A stretch of 38,472 nt of DNA from Spirochaetales bacterium (GTDB taxonomy: Bacteria; Spirochaetota; Spirochaetia; JABMQR01), in assembly GCA_018399255.1 (NCBI GenBank), contig JAGYPA010000032.1:1-38472 (forward strand), written 5' to 3'. Both the position numbers and the translations under genes were made by a program. Positions within the stretch are counted from its first letter, which is position 1. Every line of letters begins with the position of its first letter. This document shows positions 26,728 through 35,569 of the stretch, in pieces. The notes beneath the pieces were generated by a model. The model searched no databases. It was not told the DNA's origin and worked only from the letters and a program-made list of their open reading frames with translations.

Positions 26728-27174
26728 ATGATTCTTGTCAGTGCCTGCCTTGCCGGAATCCCCTGTCGCTATGACGGAGGCAGTTTTTTATATATACCGC
26801 TTTTACAGCTTGTTCAAAAAGGGGCAGCTGTTCCAGTTTGTCCGGAAACTGCCTGCGGTCTTCCTACTCCAAGAGCCTGTATTGAACTTCATTCTGAATC
26901 ACGACATGCATTCGATGCAGCTGGCAATGATTTCACCTTTCGAATCCAAGGGGGAATTGACTCCGTTCTCAGACCCATCGACACGAAGCTGTTATCTGCA
27001 GCCGTGCTTAAAGACAAGTCCCCGACTTGCGGATCGTTACATATTTATGACGGTTCTTTCTCCGGCAGGACTATTTCTGGAATGGGATTGTTTGCTGAAC
27101 GCCTTCACAGCTTAGGAATTCCCCTTTTTACAGAAAGCAGTTTTCTGCTCAGTTCCTTTTTTTCTTTCCTTTGA
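26728..27174 (+). CDS. DUF523-family protein
   Basis: 148 aa. It matches DUF523 in VSACLAGIPCRYDGGS at the start, PVCPETACGLPTPRACIEL in the middle and LKDKSPTCGSLHIYDG. Conserved cysteines suggest metal binding or redox chemistry, but the function is unknown. It starts 20 bases after the radical-SAM gene, probably in one transcript. The end overlaps the convergent DMT exporter by 26 bases. Confidence 0.85.
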   Translation: MILVSACLAGIPCRYDGGSFLYIPLLQLVQKGAAVPVCPETACGLPTPRACIELHSESRHAFDAAGNDFTFRIQGGIDSVLRPIDTKLLSAAVLKDKSPTCGSLHIYDGSFSGRTISGMGLFAERLHSLGIPLFTESSFLLSSFFSFL

Positions 27175-28081
27175 CCTTTCCCGCCTGAGCCAGCAGGACC
27201 CCGGCAAGGACTACGCCCATGCCGATAATTTTACTGCTGGAAAACTGTTCTCCAAAAAAGAGAAAAGAGACAACAGCTGTTATTACCGGAACAAGATTTA
27301 CCAGTCCGTTAGCTCTCGTTGGACCGATCTGCTGAATTCCATAATTGAGAAAAATGAAAGCAAGACTTGATGCAAATAGCGCAAGAAACAGGATGCTGAA
27401 AATGGTCTCACGATTCGGGATTACTGTAAAAGTATCAGCTGCTTCAAACAGAAAAAAAACAGGCAGAAAAAAAAGAAGCCCTAGAGAATTCTGAACCGCT
27501 GTTATGGTCAGGGGTGAATAAGAAACAGGAAGTCTCCTGACAGCCAGAGAATACAGTACGGCCGAAAAAACAGCACCAAAAAGAAGCAGCAGTCCCTTTA
27601 CTGTAAAGTTCCGGATCAGGGAATCTCCTCCGCTTGAAAAAGAAACAAGCAGAACTACACCAACCAATGACAGCAAAGCCCCTAGTATAGGATAAAAAGT
27701 GAGTTTCTCCTTGAGGAAAACCCTGGCCCCTATGGGGGTAAAAATCGGAATAGTAGCAATTATTACCGAAGAAATGGCTGCTGATACGGACTGCAGGCCG
27801 AAAGTCTCGAACAGAAAATAGAAAAACGGCTGAAAAAGAGCAATCAGCAGAAACTTCGGAAGATCCCCCCACCTTGGAAATCCTTTTTTGCCGTACAGGA
27901 TCATGTTAATACTCATAAGCAGTGATGCTGAAATTACCAATCGTATTGTTACAAGCGAGATCGGCTGATACTGATTCAATGCAACACGGGTCGCTGGAAA
28001 AGAAATACCGTAAAACACCATCGATAGGGCTACGAGTGCGGTCGCAAGAATCGTCCGATTCTTCGTATTTTCATTTTTCAT
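27149..28081 (-). CDS. EamA/DMT-superfamily exporter
   Basis: 310 aa with ten hydrophobic segments and two EamA repeats (SMVFYGISFPATRVALNQYQP at the start, LFASSLAFIFLNYGIQQIGPTRANGLVNLVPVITAVVSFLF in the second half). It exports small metabolites of unknown identity. The start has no ribosome site but follows a promoter at exactly leaderless spacing. It is divergent from the YigZ-like gene; both have leaderless promoters within a 91-bp spacer. Confidence 0.9.
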   Translation of the reverse strand: MKNENTKNRTILATALVALSMVFYGISFPATRVALNQYQPISLVTIRLVISASLLMSINMILYGKKGFPRWGDLPKFLLIALFQPFFYFLFETFGLQSVSAAISSVIIATIPIFTPIGARVFLKEKLTFYPILGALLSLVGVVLLVSFSSGGDSLIRNFTVKGLLLLFGAVFSAVLYSLAVRRLPVSYSPLTITAVQNSLGLLFFLPVFFLFEAADTFTVIPNRETIFSILFLALFASSLAFIFLNYGIQQIGPTRANGLVNLVPVITAVVSFLFFGEQFSSSKIIGMGVVLAGVLLAQAGKVKGKKKRN

Positions 28082-28087
28082 TGGTTG

Positions 28088-28116
28088 AGTATACTCATAC
28101 CTTCTTCCAATCGCAA
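28088..28116 (-). promoter_or_regulatory. Promoter of the second DMT exporter, predicted leaderless
   Basis: On the minus strand TTGCGA (28111-28116), 17-base spacer, TATACT (28088-28093), ending 6 bases before the ATG at 28081. Confidence 0.72.
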
Positions 28117-28136
28117 TAATCTCCCGGACTAAATCG

Positions 28137-28166
28137 TTGCTGTTCTTCGGCTTTATATGGTAATCT
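28137..28166 (+). promoter_or_regulatory. Promoter of the YigZ-like gene, predicted leaderless
   Basis: TTGCTG (28137-28142), 18-base spacer, TAATCT (28161-28166), ending 6 bases before the ATG at 28173. The sequence before the ATG is pyrimidine-rich with no ribosome site. Confidence 0.6.
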
Positions 28167-28172
28167 TTCCCT

Positions 28173-28769
28173 ATGCTGATACCTTCCGGAACTGCAGAAG
28201 TTGAATTAATTGTTAAAAAATCTCGATTTATTGCGCATGCCTGCTATATTGAGAGTTCTGAAGAGGCCAAGCAAATTATTACAGACGCCCGGCTGAAACA
28301 CCCCGGAGCATCTCATGTCGTTCATGCCTGGATATTGGGTGAAGCGGGCAGCATTTTCAGCATGAGTGATGACAAGGAACCTCGGCATACCGCCGGCAGA
28401 CCAGTCCTTGAAGTGGTTAAAGGAAGTGGTCTTACTGATATTCTGGTTTTGGTTATCAGATATTTTGGTGGTATAAAACTTGGTACTGGCGGCCTTGTGC
28501 ATGCTTATTCAGAGGCAGCTAAACAAGTCCTTTCTCTTGTCAGCAGAACAGAAAAAATCCCGAAAATACTTTTTTCATTAAGTATTAAATACCTTTTTTA
28601 CGATCAGGCAAAAAAAACTCTTTTATCGCACAATGCGGAAATTATGAAAGAAGATTTCGGTACGGGTATATTTATCGAAGGAACTGTGCCGGACCGTGAG
28701 GCAGATTCTCTTTCTCGAGAACTCACCAATCTCACTTCCGGCCAATCGCGTCTTAACCTGATAAAGTAA
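28173..28769 (+). CDS. YigZ/IMPACT-family protein
   Basis: 198 aa. The N-terminal UPF0029 domain shows KKSRFIAHACYIESSEEAK, GASHVVHAWILG, DDKEPRHTAGRPVLEV and the signature VIRYFGGIKLGTGGLVHAYSEA. A shorter C-terminal domain follows. Eukaryotic IMPACT is a translational regulator that binds GCN1; the bacterial role is unclear. Length and domain order match YigZ. Confidence 0.92.
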   Translation: MLIPSGTAEVELIVKKSRFIAHACYIESSEEAKQIITDARLKHPGASHVVHAWILGEAGSIFSMSDDKEPRHTAGRPVLEVVKGSGLTDILVLVIRYFGGIKLGTGGLVHAYSEAAKQVLSLVSRTEKIPKILFSLSIKYLFYDQAKKTLLSHNAEIMKEDFGTGIFIEGTVPDREADSLSRELTNLTSGQSRLNLIK

Positions 28770-28820
28770 AAGATCAAGTCAGGTATGTGAATACTTGAAC
28801 GTCAAACCATAATCACATAT

Positions 28821-30038
28821 TTATTTCCAGTTTTTAACGGCAGCAGCCAGTTCTCTGGCCATCTGAAAAGCATCTGCCCGGGCAGCATCGGTAGGAGCAC
28901 CCTGGTATTCCACGGTACCTATGCAGTCCCATTTCAGAGATTTTGAAAATTCGTCATACTGTTTCTGGGCTCCGCCTGACCACCCGTACGATCCAAAACG
29001 CATAGTTTTACGATTATTTACATGGCTTCGATCCAGAATGTCCAGAATCGCATACATGGGCGGAAACATTTTATATTCATATGTCGGAGTTCCGATAATT
29101 AAGCCTGATGACTTCCATGCCGATGCCAGTACAAAAGATGCGTGCTCCTGCGGTACCCGGTGTACAGTAACGGGAATGTTTTCAGCTTCTACTCCCTTAA
29201 TAATCGAATCCAGAAGTGCTTCTGTATTACCGTACATGCTGCTCCAAACCAGCGTGACTTCCTGTTCTGCCGGCCCGTTCATATAGGAAGCAAGCTTCAA
29301 ATAATCATCTATTATTTTTTTCGGGTTTTCTCGCCAGATAATTCCGTGACTCGGGGCAATAATCCTGATATTCTCATTCTCCAACTTTTTAATTCCACGC
29401 TCGACAAAGGGAGAAAAAGCTGAAACGATATTTGCATAGTACCGTAACGTTTCCCGTTCAAAAAACTGATGCTGAGAAGATGAAAGCTGATCATCAAAAA
29501 CCGCTTCACCCACTTTACCGAAAGCACCGAAAGCGTCGCAGCTGAATAGAACTCCGGCTTCGGGTTCGAATGTCATTATCGTCTCCGGCCAGTGAATATT
29601 CGGGGTGTCCACAAAAACAAGTTTTCGTCCGCCCAGATCAAGTGTGTCTCCGGTTCCGACGGCCTGAACATTATCCTCAATCCCATAAAACGCCTTAACC
29701 AGGGGAACCGCTTTCTTTGAACATAAAATTCGGATTCCGGGATTTTTCCGCCTCAACTCGGCAAGCCAACCGGTATGGTCCGGTTCCATATGATTCAGCA
29801 CCAGAAAATCAATATCTGCAAGCTGTATTTGAAGGGACTTAAGCTGCACCGTTATTTCATCCACAGCGCCTTCCCAATCTTTTACCATATCAATAAGGGC
29901 TATCTTTTCCCCCCTTACTATATAGGAGTTGAGAGATACACCATTAGGAATTGGCCAGATGCCTTCAAACAAATCTCTTGAGCCGATATTGGCACTTATC
30001 CTGAAAATACCATCTGTTAATTCTACTGCTTTAATCAT
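28821..30038 (-). CDS. Flavodiiron protein (A-type flavoprotein)
   Basis: About 405 aa from the ATG at 30038, chosen over an ATG at 30140 because GGAAGG lies 8 bases upstream and the family begins here (MIKAVELTDGIFRISANI). The N-terminal beta-lactamase-like domain carries the diiron ligands in HMEPDH (residues 83-88). The C-terminal flavodoxin domain starts near VTLVWSSMYGNTEALLDSI and binds FMN. These proteins reduce O2 to water or NO to N2O in the cytoplasm, protecting anaerobes. A partner rubredoxin is not in the window. Confidence 0.93.
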   Translation of the reverse strand: MIKAVELTDGIFRISANIGSRDLFEGIWPIPNGVSLNSYIVRGEKIALIDMVKDWEGAVDEITVQLKSLQIQLADIDFLVLNHMEPDHTGWLAELRRKNPGIRILCSKKAVPLVKAFYGIEDNVQAVGTGDTLDLGGRKLVFVDTPNIHWPETIMTFEPEAGVLFSCDAFGAFGKVGEAVFDDQLSSSQHQFFERETLRYYANIVSAFSPFVERGIKKLENENIRIIAPSHGIIWRENPKKIIDDYLKLASYMNGPAEQEVTLVWSSMYGNTEALLDSIIKGVEAENIPVTVHRVPQEHASFVLASAWKSSGLIIGTPTYEYKMFPPMYAILDILDRSHVNNRKTMRFGSYGWSGGAQKQYDEFSKSLKWDCIGTVEYQGAPTDAARADAFQMARELAAAVKNWK

Positions 30039-30066
30039 AACTGTAACCTTCCCGGTTTTTTTTGCA

Positions 30067-30095
30067 ATTATACAGGATGGCAGGGAAAATTTCAA
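30067..30095 (-). promoter_or_regulatory. Promoter of the flavodiiron gene
   Basis: On the minus strand TTGAAA (30090-30095), 17-base spacer, TATAAT (30067-30072), a near-consensus pair. It predicts an ordinary leader of about 20-25 bases containing the GGAAGG site, in contrast to the leaderless neighbours. Confidence 0.7.
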
Positions 30096-30133
30096 ACCCG
30101 GGCAATCGCTTATCAGCTGCTGATGTTCAGGGA

Positions 30134-30162
30134 TATACATTCCTGAAGCAATTTCTTATTAT
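30134..30162 (+). promoter_or_regulatory. Promoter of the unknown gene at 30169, predicted leaderless
   Basis: TATACA (30134-30139), 17-base spacer, TATTAT (30157-30162). The -10 box ends 6 bases before the ATG at 30169; an ATG at 30163 directly abuts it and would be upstream of the transcript start. Confidence 0.6.
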
Positions 30163-30168
30163 ATGTTT

Positions 30169-30672
30169 ATGCGAATTCTAAAACTTCATCTTTACCATGA
30201 TATTCCATACATTCTTATGCGGGATGAGGCGGTTGATTTCTTTAACCCGTTTGCCGCTTTGAAAATGATCGATGCACGTATACGATCCCTTGTCGGACCT
30301 TCTTACAGCTGTCCTGAGGCTTCACTATTTGCAAATTTATCGGGCAATAAAGAGGGTATTGATACAGACAGTTGCGTCTGCGGCTTTTCACTTATACCGC
30401 AGCCGCAGATGAAGGAAAAATCTGTTAACATGTTTCCCGAATTTTGTGAAAGCTGCTTACCAGAAGGATATTATTTGTTTGTTCAGCTAGCCAGCACGAA
30501 GCCAGAAGAAATTTTAGATTCTATTAACGGAATTCATACATATTTTAAACGTAATAATACTATTTTGGAATCAAAAAAGATTATTTTAAGAATGGTAAAC
30601 GAAACTGGGGGAATGCTGTCAGTCAACCGGAAGGATATTGTTTTTCAATTTTGTATACCTGTAAAGCAGTAA
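30169..30672 (+). CDS. Unrecognised protein, 167 aa
   Basis: I do not recognise this protein. From the ATG at 30169 (MRILKLHLYHDIPYILM) it has 167 residues, no signal peptide and no clear membrane segment. Cysteines occur as SCPEAS, SCVCGF and CESC, which might bind metal. Repeated FNPFAALKMIDARI-like helices and a C-terminal beta-looking stretch (IVFQFCIPVKQ) are visible. The frame is long for an AT-rich stretch and has its own promoter, so it is probably real. It is divergent from the flavodiiron gene and convergent with the LysO-like gene. Confidence 0.65.
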   Translation: MRILKLHLYHDIPYILMRDEAVDFFNPFAALKMIDARIRSLVGPSYSCPEASLFANLSGNKEGIDTDSCVCGFSLIPQPQMKEKSVNMFPEFCESCLPEGYYLFVQLASTKPEEILDSINGIHTYFKRNNTILESKKIILRMVNETGGMLSVNRKDIVFQFCIPVKQ

Positions 30673-30782
30673 TATTAACCTGGCAACATCTATTATTTTA
30701 AATAACCTTCGTACTATTAACATGTTATGTATTTTTAAAGTAAAATCATACGCCGATTTTAAAACATGATCAAGCACGGTAT

Positions 30783-31757
30783 TCAGGATCCTGAAGCATA
30801 CAGTACCGGCACAATAATCGGGACTATAATTGTTAAAATTATTCCATGTGCCAATGCCAGCGGGACATAATTAACCCCGCAGAACTTTTCCACCATCGGA
30901 AGGGTCACATCCATGCTGGTTGCTCCGCAGACGCTTATTGCGGCCCGATTCTTTCCATAACTGGCTAGCAGGGGAATTGTGATAAAAGCGACACTTTCAC
31001 GAAACAAATTACTTAAAAAGGCAATCGAGCCTAAAACCGGGTCTCCGAGATCAGTAATCAATACTCCAGAAAGAGAATACCAGCCAAAACCGGCGCCGAC
31101 AGCCAAGGCTTCATGCAGTTTCATTTCAGAAAACAATGCGATTATGCTCACTCCGGATAAAGTACCTAATACAGTCAGTATGGGTAATACCAAAGCAACA
31201 GGATCACGAAGGATTGAAGACACATCGGTTTTATCATGAACCATCTGTACTCCAACCAGGAAAAGAAGTAAATAGAGCAGCCATTCAGTTACAGAATCAG
31301 AAAACCAGGAAAACAGGTCCGTGTTTGCGGCCAGAACAGCACCTGCTGCAACAATAGTAATAAGAATTGCAGGCTCTTTCATATGAAGGACAATTTCTCC
31401 AAATGTTCCCTTATTTTCTGGCTTATCATGGCAAGTCAATGGTTCGTCTTGTTTTACACTCTTTTTTTTTCGGATTACTGCAGACAAATATCCGGCAGCC
31501 AGAACGAACAGGACACTGCCTCCAGCTGCCGCTAAAGCAAAAACCACGGCACTTAACCCTATATGTGAAAGTTTGCTCTTGATGTCATCGATTAACCCCG
31601 TCTTTACACCCATACTTAAAAGTAATCCATAGAGACATGCCGTGAGCAACTTCCCGACAAGTTTTTCCATACGAGGAGGAATAATGCCAAGTACAGCAGC
31701 TCCGACACCGCCAAAAAGAGCCGCAAACAGAAGCCCGAGATATATGATCATTTCCAT
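30783..31757 (-). CDS. LysO-like (DUF340) amino-acid exporter
   Basis: 324 aa membrane protein with about eight hydrophobic segments. Family signatures are VGAGFGWYSLSGVLIT, GSIAFLSNLFRESVAFITIPLL and CGATSMDVTLPMVEKFCG, as in the lysine exporter LysO. Lysine export is inferred from these; the exact substrate is not shown. Its ATG has no ribosome site but a promoter at leaderless spacing. Confidence 0.88.
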   Translation of the reverse strand: MEMIIYLGLLFAALFGGVGAAVLGIIPPRMEKLVGKLLTACLYGLLLSMGVKTGLIDDIKSKLSHIGLSAVVFALAAAGGSVLFVLAAGYLSAVIRKKKSVKQDEPLTCHDKPENKGTFGEIVLHMKEPAILITIVAAGAVLAANTDLFSWFSDSVTEWLLYLLLFLVGVQMVHDKTDVSSILRDPVALVLPILTVLGTLSGVSIIALFSEMKLHEALAVGAGFGWYSLSGVLITDLGDPVLGSIAFLSNLFRESVAFITIPLLASYGKNRAAISVCGATSMDVTLPMVEKFCGVNYVPLALAHGIILTIIVPIIVPVLYASGS

Positions 31758-31763
31758 GCGATG

Positions 31764-31792
31764 ACACTAATAGAAAACGCATCAATTTGCAA
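31764..31792 (-). promoter_or_regulatory. Promoter of the LysO-like gene, predicted leaderless
   Basis: On the minus strand TTGCAA (31787-31792), 17-base spacer, TAGTGT (31764-31769), ending 6 bases before the ATG at 31757. The -10 is weak; an alternative TATTAG is 9 bases from the ATG. Confidence 0.5.
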
Positions 31793-31889
31793 GTTGATAC
31801 TCACAGAATCATGCCCCATCTTGCTTTAAGAGTGTTTTTTTGCATCTCACACAAAATTACTTTTCCTGATATCTTCAAAGGCAATGGGC

Positions 31890-31918
31890 TTGTTCAATTC
31901 TCGTATCGTGAGTATAGT
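31890..31918 (+). promoter_or_regulatory. Promoter of the TraB-like gene
   Basis: TTGTTC (31890-31895), 17-base spacer, TATAGT (31913-31918). The predicted start near 31925 leaves a short leader with GGAGGAG, an ordinary arrangement. Confidence 0.68.
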
Positions 31919-31938
31919 TATCCAACACGGAGGAGAGC

Positions 31939-33129
31939 GTGAAAAGCACACTGGTAAATGATACATTAACAATCCTGCAAACTGAAAATAAAGCAATTTA
32001 TCTTCTTGGAACAGCACATATATCGAATGACAGCGTCGAAGAAGTTGAGACAGTCATTTCTGAGAAGCAGCCGGATCATATCTGTATAGAAATCGATGCT
32101 GGTCGGTATAAAGTCATGAAGGAAGGTCAGTCTTGGCAGAACTTGAATATAGGGAAAGTTCTGAAACAGGGTCAAGGTTTTTTCATGCTCGCTAATTTAG
32201 CCCTTTCTTCATTTCAACGCCGTATGGGCGAAGGATCTGGTGCAGCCCCTGGTGAAGAAATGCGCAGAGCTGTTGAGGCTGCTGAAAAAGCCGGCATTCC
32301 CTTCTCCTTCAGCGATCGCAACATTCAAGTAACTTTGCGAAGAGCCTGGAAAAAATCTGGTTTCTGGAACAAAATGAAACTGCTTGCCGCCTTAATTGCA
32401 TCCGCTTTTTCCAAGGAAAAACTGACCGCCGAAGAGGTCGAAGCGTTAAAAGAACGCTCTGCTCTGCAGGGGATGCTTGAAGAGCTCGCTAACGAACTCC
32501 CTGTAGCTAAAGAAGTCCTCATCGATGAACGTGACCGATATCTGGCTACAAACATTTTTACAGCACCAGGAGAGAAAACTCTTGCAATAATCGGGGCGGG
32601 TCATGCTGAGGGCATCATAAAAACCATTGAAAAGCTTGAATCAGGCCTTCTTAATGACGACCTTTCCGGTCTTGATCATATACCTCCACCTTCCAAAATT
32701 TCGAAACTGCTTCCCTGGCTTATACCGGCAGCTGTTGCGGCCTTACTCGTTTACGGTTTCATTAATGCCGGCTGGTCTCAGGGTATGGAAATGTTTTTTT
32801 ACTGGTTTGCTGTTAACGGAGTATTAGCTGGAATAGGAGCAATTATCTCATTTGCTCACCCTCTGACCATTCTGGCAACAATAGTCTTTGCCCCATTCAC
32901 TTCACTTAATCCAACTATCGGGGTGGGAATCGTTTCTGGGGGATTAGAAGCCTATATACGAAAACCGCGAGTAATTGATTTTGAAAACTTAAATAAGGAC
33001 ATTCTTTCGATAAGAGGATTTTACAAAAATCGAGTGACTCATGCTTTAATTGTATTTTTCCTGACCAGCGTCGGCAGTGCAATAGGAACTTTCGCGGCTT
33101 TCCCTTTTATCGTTTCACTTTTACAATAA
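31939..33129 (+). CDS. TraB/GumN-family membrane protein
   Basis: 396 aa, GTG start three bases after GGAGGAG. The N-terminal TraB/GumN-like domain (about residues 1-230) has YLLGTAHISNDSVEEVE, DHICIEIDAGRY and LAIIGAGHAEGI. Several membrane segments follow from about residue 250 (LLPWLIPAAVAALLVYGF and later). Related proteins include the enterococcal pheromone shutdown protein PrgY, and the fold is thought to be protease-like. The physiological role here is unknown. Its last 9 bases overlap the convergent radA. Confidence 0.87.
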   Translation: MKSTLVNDTLTILQTENKAIYLLGTAHISNDSVEEVETVISEKQPDHICIEIDAGRYKVMKEGQSWQNLNIGKVLKQGQGFFMLANLALSSFQRRMGEGSGAAPGEEMRRAVEAAEKAGIPFSFSDRNIQVTLRRAWKKSGFWNKMKLLAALIASAFSKEKLTAEEVEALKERSALQGMLEELANELPVAKEVLIDERDRYLATNIFTAPGEKTLAIIGAGHAEGIIKTIEKLESGLLNDDLSGLDHIPPPSKISKLLPWLIPAAVAALLVYGFINAGWSQGMEMFFYWFAVNGVLAGIGAIISFAHPLTILATIVFAPFTSLNPTIGVGIVSGGLEAYIRKPRVIDFENLNKDILSIRGFYKNRVTHALIVFFLTSVGSAIGTFAAFPFIVSLLQ

Positions 33130-34530
33130 ATTATTTGAACGCATGTTCGGGCTCAGTAAATGCGTTACGGCCTCTGAAACATCTGAACATGCAAGATAAA
33201 TCCCTCGCGATGCCGCAGCCAAAAGCTTGGCATCATGCAAGTCCGGCCCGATAAACTCGGTAAAACCCATCTGTTCGGCAGCGGTGATCCGTTTTTCAAG
33301 GTGTCCCACCAAACGAACTTCTCCAGCAAGACTCAATTCTCCGGCCGAAGCAAGTTTTTCTTTCAGAGGTCTACCCGTTATCGCAGATAAGAGAGCAAGG
33401 GCTAAAGGAAGTTCAATTCCTACTTCAGTAAGTCTAATTCCACCGGCTACATTAACATAAACATCAAATTCAGAAAATTTCAGACCCGCATGCTTTTCTA
33501 GAATTGCAGCAGTTCGTGAAACCCGAGCTGAATCGATTCTATCAGAAAATATACGAGAATAGCCGCTTTTTGCCGGCACCGCCAGCGCCTGTATTTCTAC
33601 CATCAGCGTTCTCGAACCTTCAAAAACGGCTGCAGCGGCAACTCCTGCAGGATTTCCATTTTTTCGTCTTCCTAAGAAAAACGACTCTGGATTACCAGCA
33701 GGGACAAGGCCCTTCTCAGTCATAGTAAATACACCGATTTCATCCACTGACCCAAATCGGTTTTTATTTGATCTGAGCAGTCGTACTCCATTTTCCGCCT
33801 GATCAAAGTATAAGACGGTATCAACCAGATGCTCGATGGCTTTAGGACCAGCAATACTGCCGTCTTTAGTAACATGCCCCACAATAAACAGTGCCGTTCC
33901 CTGCAACTTTGCAATATCAACCAATTCCATTGAACTGAATTTAATTTGATTTACAGTTCCGGATACAGGACCGGCTTCTTCGCTATATATTGTTTGAATT
34001 GAATCAACTATAACCAGATCATAAGTTCCTTTTTGAAGGACAACTGACAGCTTTTCCAACCGAGTTTCACATAAAACCGTAATACTTCCTAAGGAAATAC
34101 CTAACCGCTCGGCACGCAGCCTGATTTGTCCTGCTGATTCTTCACCGGAAATATAGAGAGATTTCTTTGTATCAGCTAAGGACAATATTTGCAGCAGAAG
34201 CGTGGATTTGCCTATTCCAGGCTCTCCGCCGATCAGAACAGCGCTGCCCTTCATAATTCCCCCGCCTAAAACACTGTCCATTTCTGATATGCCAGTACTG
34301 AATCGTATGTCCTGCTCAGCTTCCAGAGCACTGAGATTTATCGGTTGATTAATTCCCCCGGTATCAGACAGGTTTCTGTCAGATCGAGCCTGCCGAGAAC
34401 TGCTGCCCGAACTTGACACGATACTTTCGGTAAACGTGTTCCAATTACCGCATTGAGAACATCTTCCCAGCCATTTGCTTTCTTGATGTCCGCAGGAAGA
34501 GCAAATAAAAACAGTTTTTGATTTAGCCAT
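33121..34530 (-). CDS. radA: DNA repair protein RadA
   Basis: 469 aa. The N-terminal zinc finger is CSSCGHQESKWLGRCSQCG. The RecA-like core has Walker A GGEPGIGKSTLLLQ and the RadA-specific KNRFGS; a Lon-like domain closes the protein (IRLTEVGIELPLALALLSA). It is a branch-migration helicase in homologous recombination. The ATG has GGAGAG upstream. It follows the immunophilin gene by 44 bases, at the end of the parA-parB unit. Confidence 0.97.
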   Translation of the reverse strand: MAKSKTVFICSSCGHQESKWLGRCSQCGNWNTFTESIVSSSGSSSRQARSDRNLSDTGGINQPINLSALEAEQDIRFSTGISEMDSVLGGGIMKGSAVLIGGEPGIGKSTLLLQILSLADTKKSLYISGEESAGQIRLRAERLGISLGSITVLCETRLEKLSVVLQKGTYDLVIVDSIQTIYSEEAGPVSGTVNQIKFSSMELVDIAKLQGTALFIVGHVTKDGSIAGPKAIEHLVDTVLYFDQAENGVRLLRSNKNRFGSVDEIGVFTMTEKGLVPAGNPESFFLGRRKNGNPAGVAAAAVFEGSRTLMVEIQALAVPAKSGYSRIFSDRIDSARVSRTAAILEKHAGLKFSEFDVYVNVAGGIRLTEVGIELPLALALLSAITGRPLKEKLASAGELSLAGEVRLVGHLEKRITAAEQMGFTEFIGPDLHDAKLLAAASRGIYLACSDVSEAVTHLLSPNMRSNNLL

Positions 34531-34574
34531 ACTGCTCTCCAGACTTGCTGCTGCAGGGCTGCTCTTTGGTCATA

Positions 34575-35528
34575 TTAAAAATCAATCAATTCAACTTCGA
34601 AAACAAGATGACTGTCAGGGGGAATCACCCCGGGATATCCTCTTTTTCCGTATCCCAGATCAGGAGGTATAATTAAAATTCGCTTCTCACCCTTTTTCAT
34701 TGTTTGCAGAGCTTCATTCCAACCTTCAATAACCTGCCCCACTGCAAAGACTGCGGGCTGTCCCCGTCGGTATGAGCTGTCAAACTCTTTTCCATTCAAC
34801 AAAGTCCCAGAATAATGGACTGTAACATTACTGCCGTACGCCGGGGAGTTAGAACCCTTTCCTTGAGACAGAATTTCATACCGCAAGCCGGATTGTGTAA
34901 CAACTGCATCTGGCCATCGGTTCAATATTTCTGTTGCAACAAGCTGATTTACTTTTTTTGATTTCCTGATGGCGTCCTCCCTTTTATTTTTCAAAAGGTT
35001 TTCGAAGATTTCATGTGTTACAACAAAATCTTCAGCTTTCCTACCATTCCTGATAATTGAAATGGAATTGATTTTATCTCCCTGCTGTATGGAGTTAACT
35101 ACATCTTGACCTTCTACGACTTTCCCGAAAACGGTGTGTTTATCATCCAGCCAGGGAGTTGCCAGATGGGTAATGAAAAACTGGCTGCCGTTTGTATCCG
35201 ACCCACTATTAGCCATTGAAAGAACTCCAGGGCCGTCATGTCGCAAGTTTTTGTCAAATTCATCTGGAAAAGTATACCCCGGCCCGCCAGTTCCTGTTCC
35301 AAGCGGACAACCGCCCTGAATCATAAAGTCAGGGATAACCCTATGAAATAGAAGCCCGTCATAAAATCCAGCTCCATCAGAAATCGATTTTTCTTTCTTG
35401 CCAAGAACTCCTTCAGCAAGACCAATAAAATTTGCCGAAGTTATTGGTGTTTTTTCATGTTCCAATTGCAGAAGTATTGTTCCTTTTGTGCTGTCTATCT
35501 CTGCAAATAATCCATCATTGTTATTCAT
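34575..35528 (-). CDS. Cyclophilin-FKBP fusion peptidyl-prolyl isomerase
   Basis: 317 aa, ATG with GGAG upstream, no signal peptide, so cytoplasmic. Residues about 1-165 are a cyclophilin: [22 protein letters not shown] and [12 protein letters not shown]. After a charged helical linker, about 205-317 is an [49 protein letters not shown] and [14 protein letters not shown]. Both catalytic cores appear intact. Dual-family immunophilins in this order have been described from Treponema and Flavobacterium. It sits between parB and radA, probably in one transcript. Confidence 0.95.
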   Translation of the reverse strand: MNNNDGLFAEIDSTKGTILLQLEHEKTPITSANFIGLAEGVLGKKEKSISDGAGFYDGLLFHRVIPDFMIQGGCPLGTGTGGPGYTFPDEFDKNLRHDGPGVLSMANSGSDTNGSQFFITHLATPWLDDKHTVFGKVVEGQDVVNSIQQGDKINSISIIRNGRKAEDFVVTHEIFENLLKNKREDAIRKSKKVNQLVATEILNRWPDAVVTQSGLRYEILSQGKGSNSPAYGSNVTVHYSGTLLNGKEFDSSYRRGQPAVFAVGQVIEGWNEALQTMKKGEKRILIIPPDLGYGKRGYPGVIPPDSHLVFEVELIDF

Positions 35529-35569
35529 AAGTACTCCATTAATTCTGTTGTTATTTTATCACTGCACTT

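Noticed and set aside
30736..30770. TAAAATC/GATTTTA stem between the unknown gene and the LysO-like gene
   Set aside because: Weak, AT-only stem; might help end both convergent transcripts but cannot be supported.
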